A stretch of DNA of 64,000 nucleotides, from contig NC_037644.1 of assembly GCF_003254395.2 (NCBI RefSeq), positions 5,177,001-5,241,000 of the forward strand, written 5' to 3'. A program made the position numbers and the translations under genes. The notes beneath the pieces were generated by a model. That model was not told the DNA's origin and made no database searches. It worked only from the letters and a program-made list of their open reading frames with translations. Each line of letters begins with the position of its first letter. Within the stretch, counting starts at the first letter, position 1. This document shows positions 63,949 through 64,000 of the stretch, in pieces. This DNA comes from Apis mellifera (Eukaryota; Arthropoda; Insecta; Hymenoptera; Apidae).

Positions 63949-64000
63949 TATATTATATTATATTATATTATATTATATTATATTATATTATATTATATTA
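63949..64000. repeat. (ATATT)n pentanucleotide array, cut by the window end
   Basis: About ten perfect 5-bp units, continuing to the last base, so the true array is longer than seen. Confidence 0.9.

Overview
The window looks like nuclear DNA from a hymenopteran insect, most likely a bee and possibly a honeybee (Apis). The background is very AT-rich, by eye about 80 percent or more A+T, with many short A/T microsatellites and few transposon remains. It is broken by GC-richer islands of about 0.1-0.9 kb every few kilobases. Species is an inference; no diagnostic gene was recognised. No prokaryotic gene organisation is visible, and no recognisable protein-coding gene, rRNA, tRNA or CRISPR array was found. 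The short open frames (60-120 codons) are about what chance gives at this length and composition, and most sit in GC-richer islands where stop codons are rarer.

The best reading is the inside of a very long intron, or intron plus intergenic DNA, of a plus-strand gene. Three plus-strand sites join a 3' splice site directly to a 5' splice site (AG|GTRAG): 318/319, 382/383 and 58858/58859. This is the recursive-splicing (ratchet point) signature of very long insect introns. The first two lie 64 bases apart and together define a small candidate exon (319-382) whose own first bases are a donor site.

Layout: 319-1000 is the candidate recursive exon plus a conserved-looking island. 1-11 kb is AT-rich DNA with islands at 3.4 and 5.1-5.6 kb and a 438-bp TA-flanked inverted-repeat element at 6920-7357. 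A decayed non-LTR reverse transcriptase remnant lies on the minus strand at 11.0-11.24 kb. 13-26 kb is the most AT-rich part, with one island at 19.0-19.26 kb. 26-36 kb carries several islands, a Maf-type palindrome (27.1 kb), a long imperfect hairpin (30.44-30.61 kb) and a cluster of POU-type sites (32.89-32.95 kb). 38.98-39.93 kb is the largest and most GC-rich island, with three perfect TATCGATA (DRE) sites and a GA-rich repeat; it looks like a promoter or first-exon region. 42.6-43.8 kb holds a perfect palindrome and a 115-bp direct duplication. 43.8-63.4 kb has islands about every 2-5 kb, a mariner-like terminal repeat at 52.2 kb and the third recursive site at 58.86 kb. The window ends inside an ATATT pentanucleotide array.

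No gene-to-gene pathway can be described. If the long-intron reading is right, the islands are candidate enhancers, alternative promoters or splicing-control elements of one host gene whose coding exons lie outside the window.
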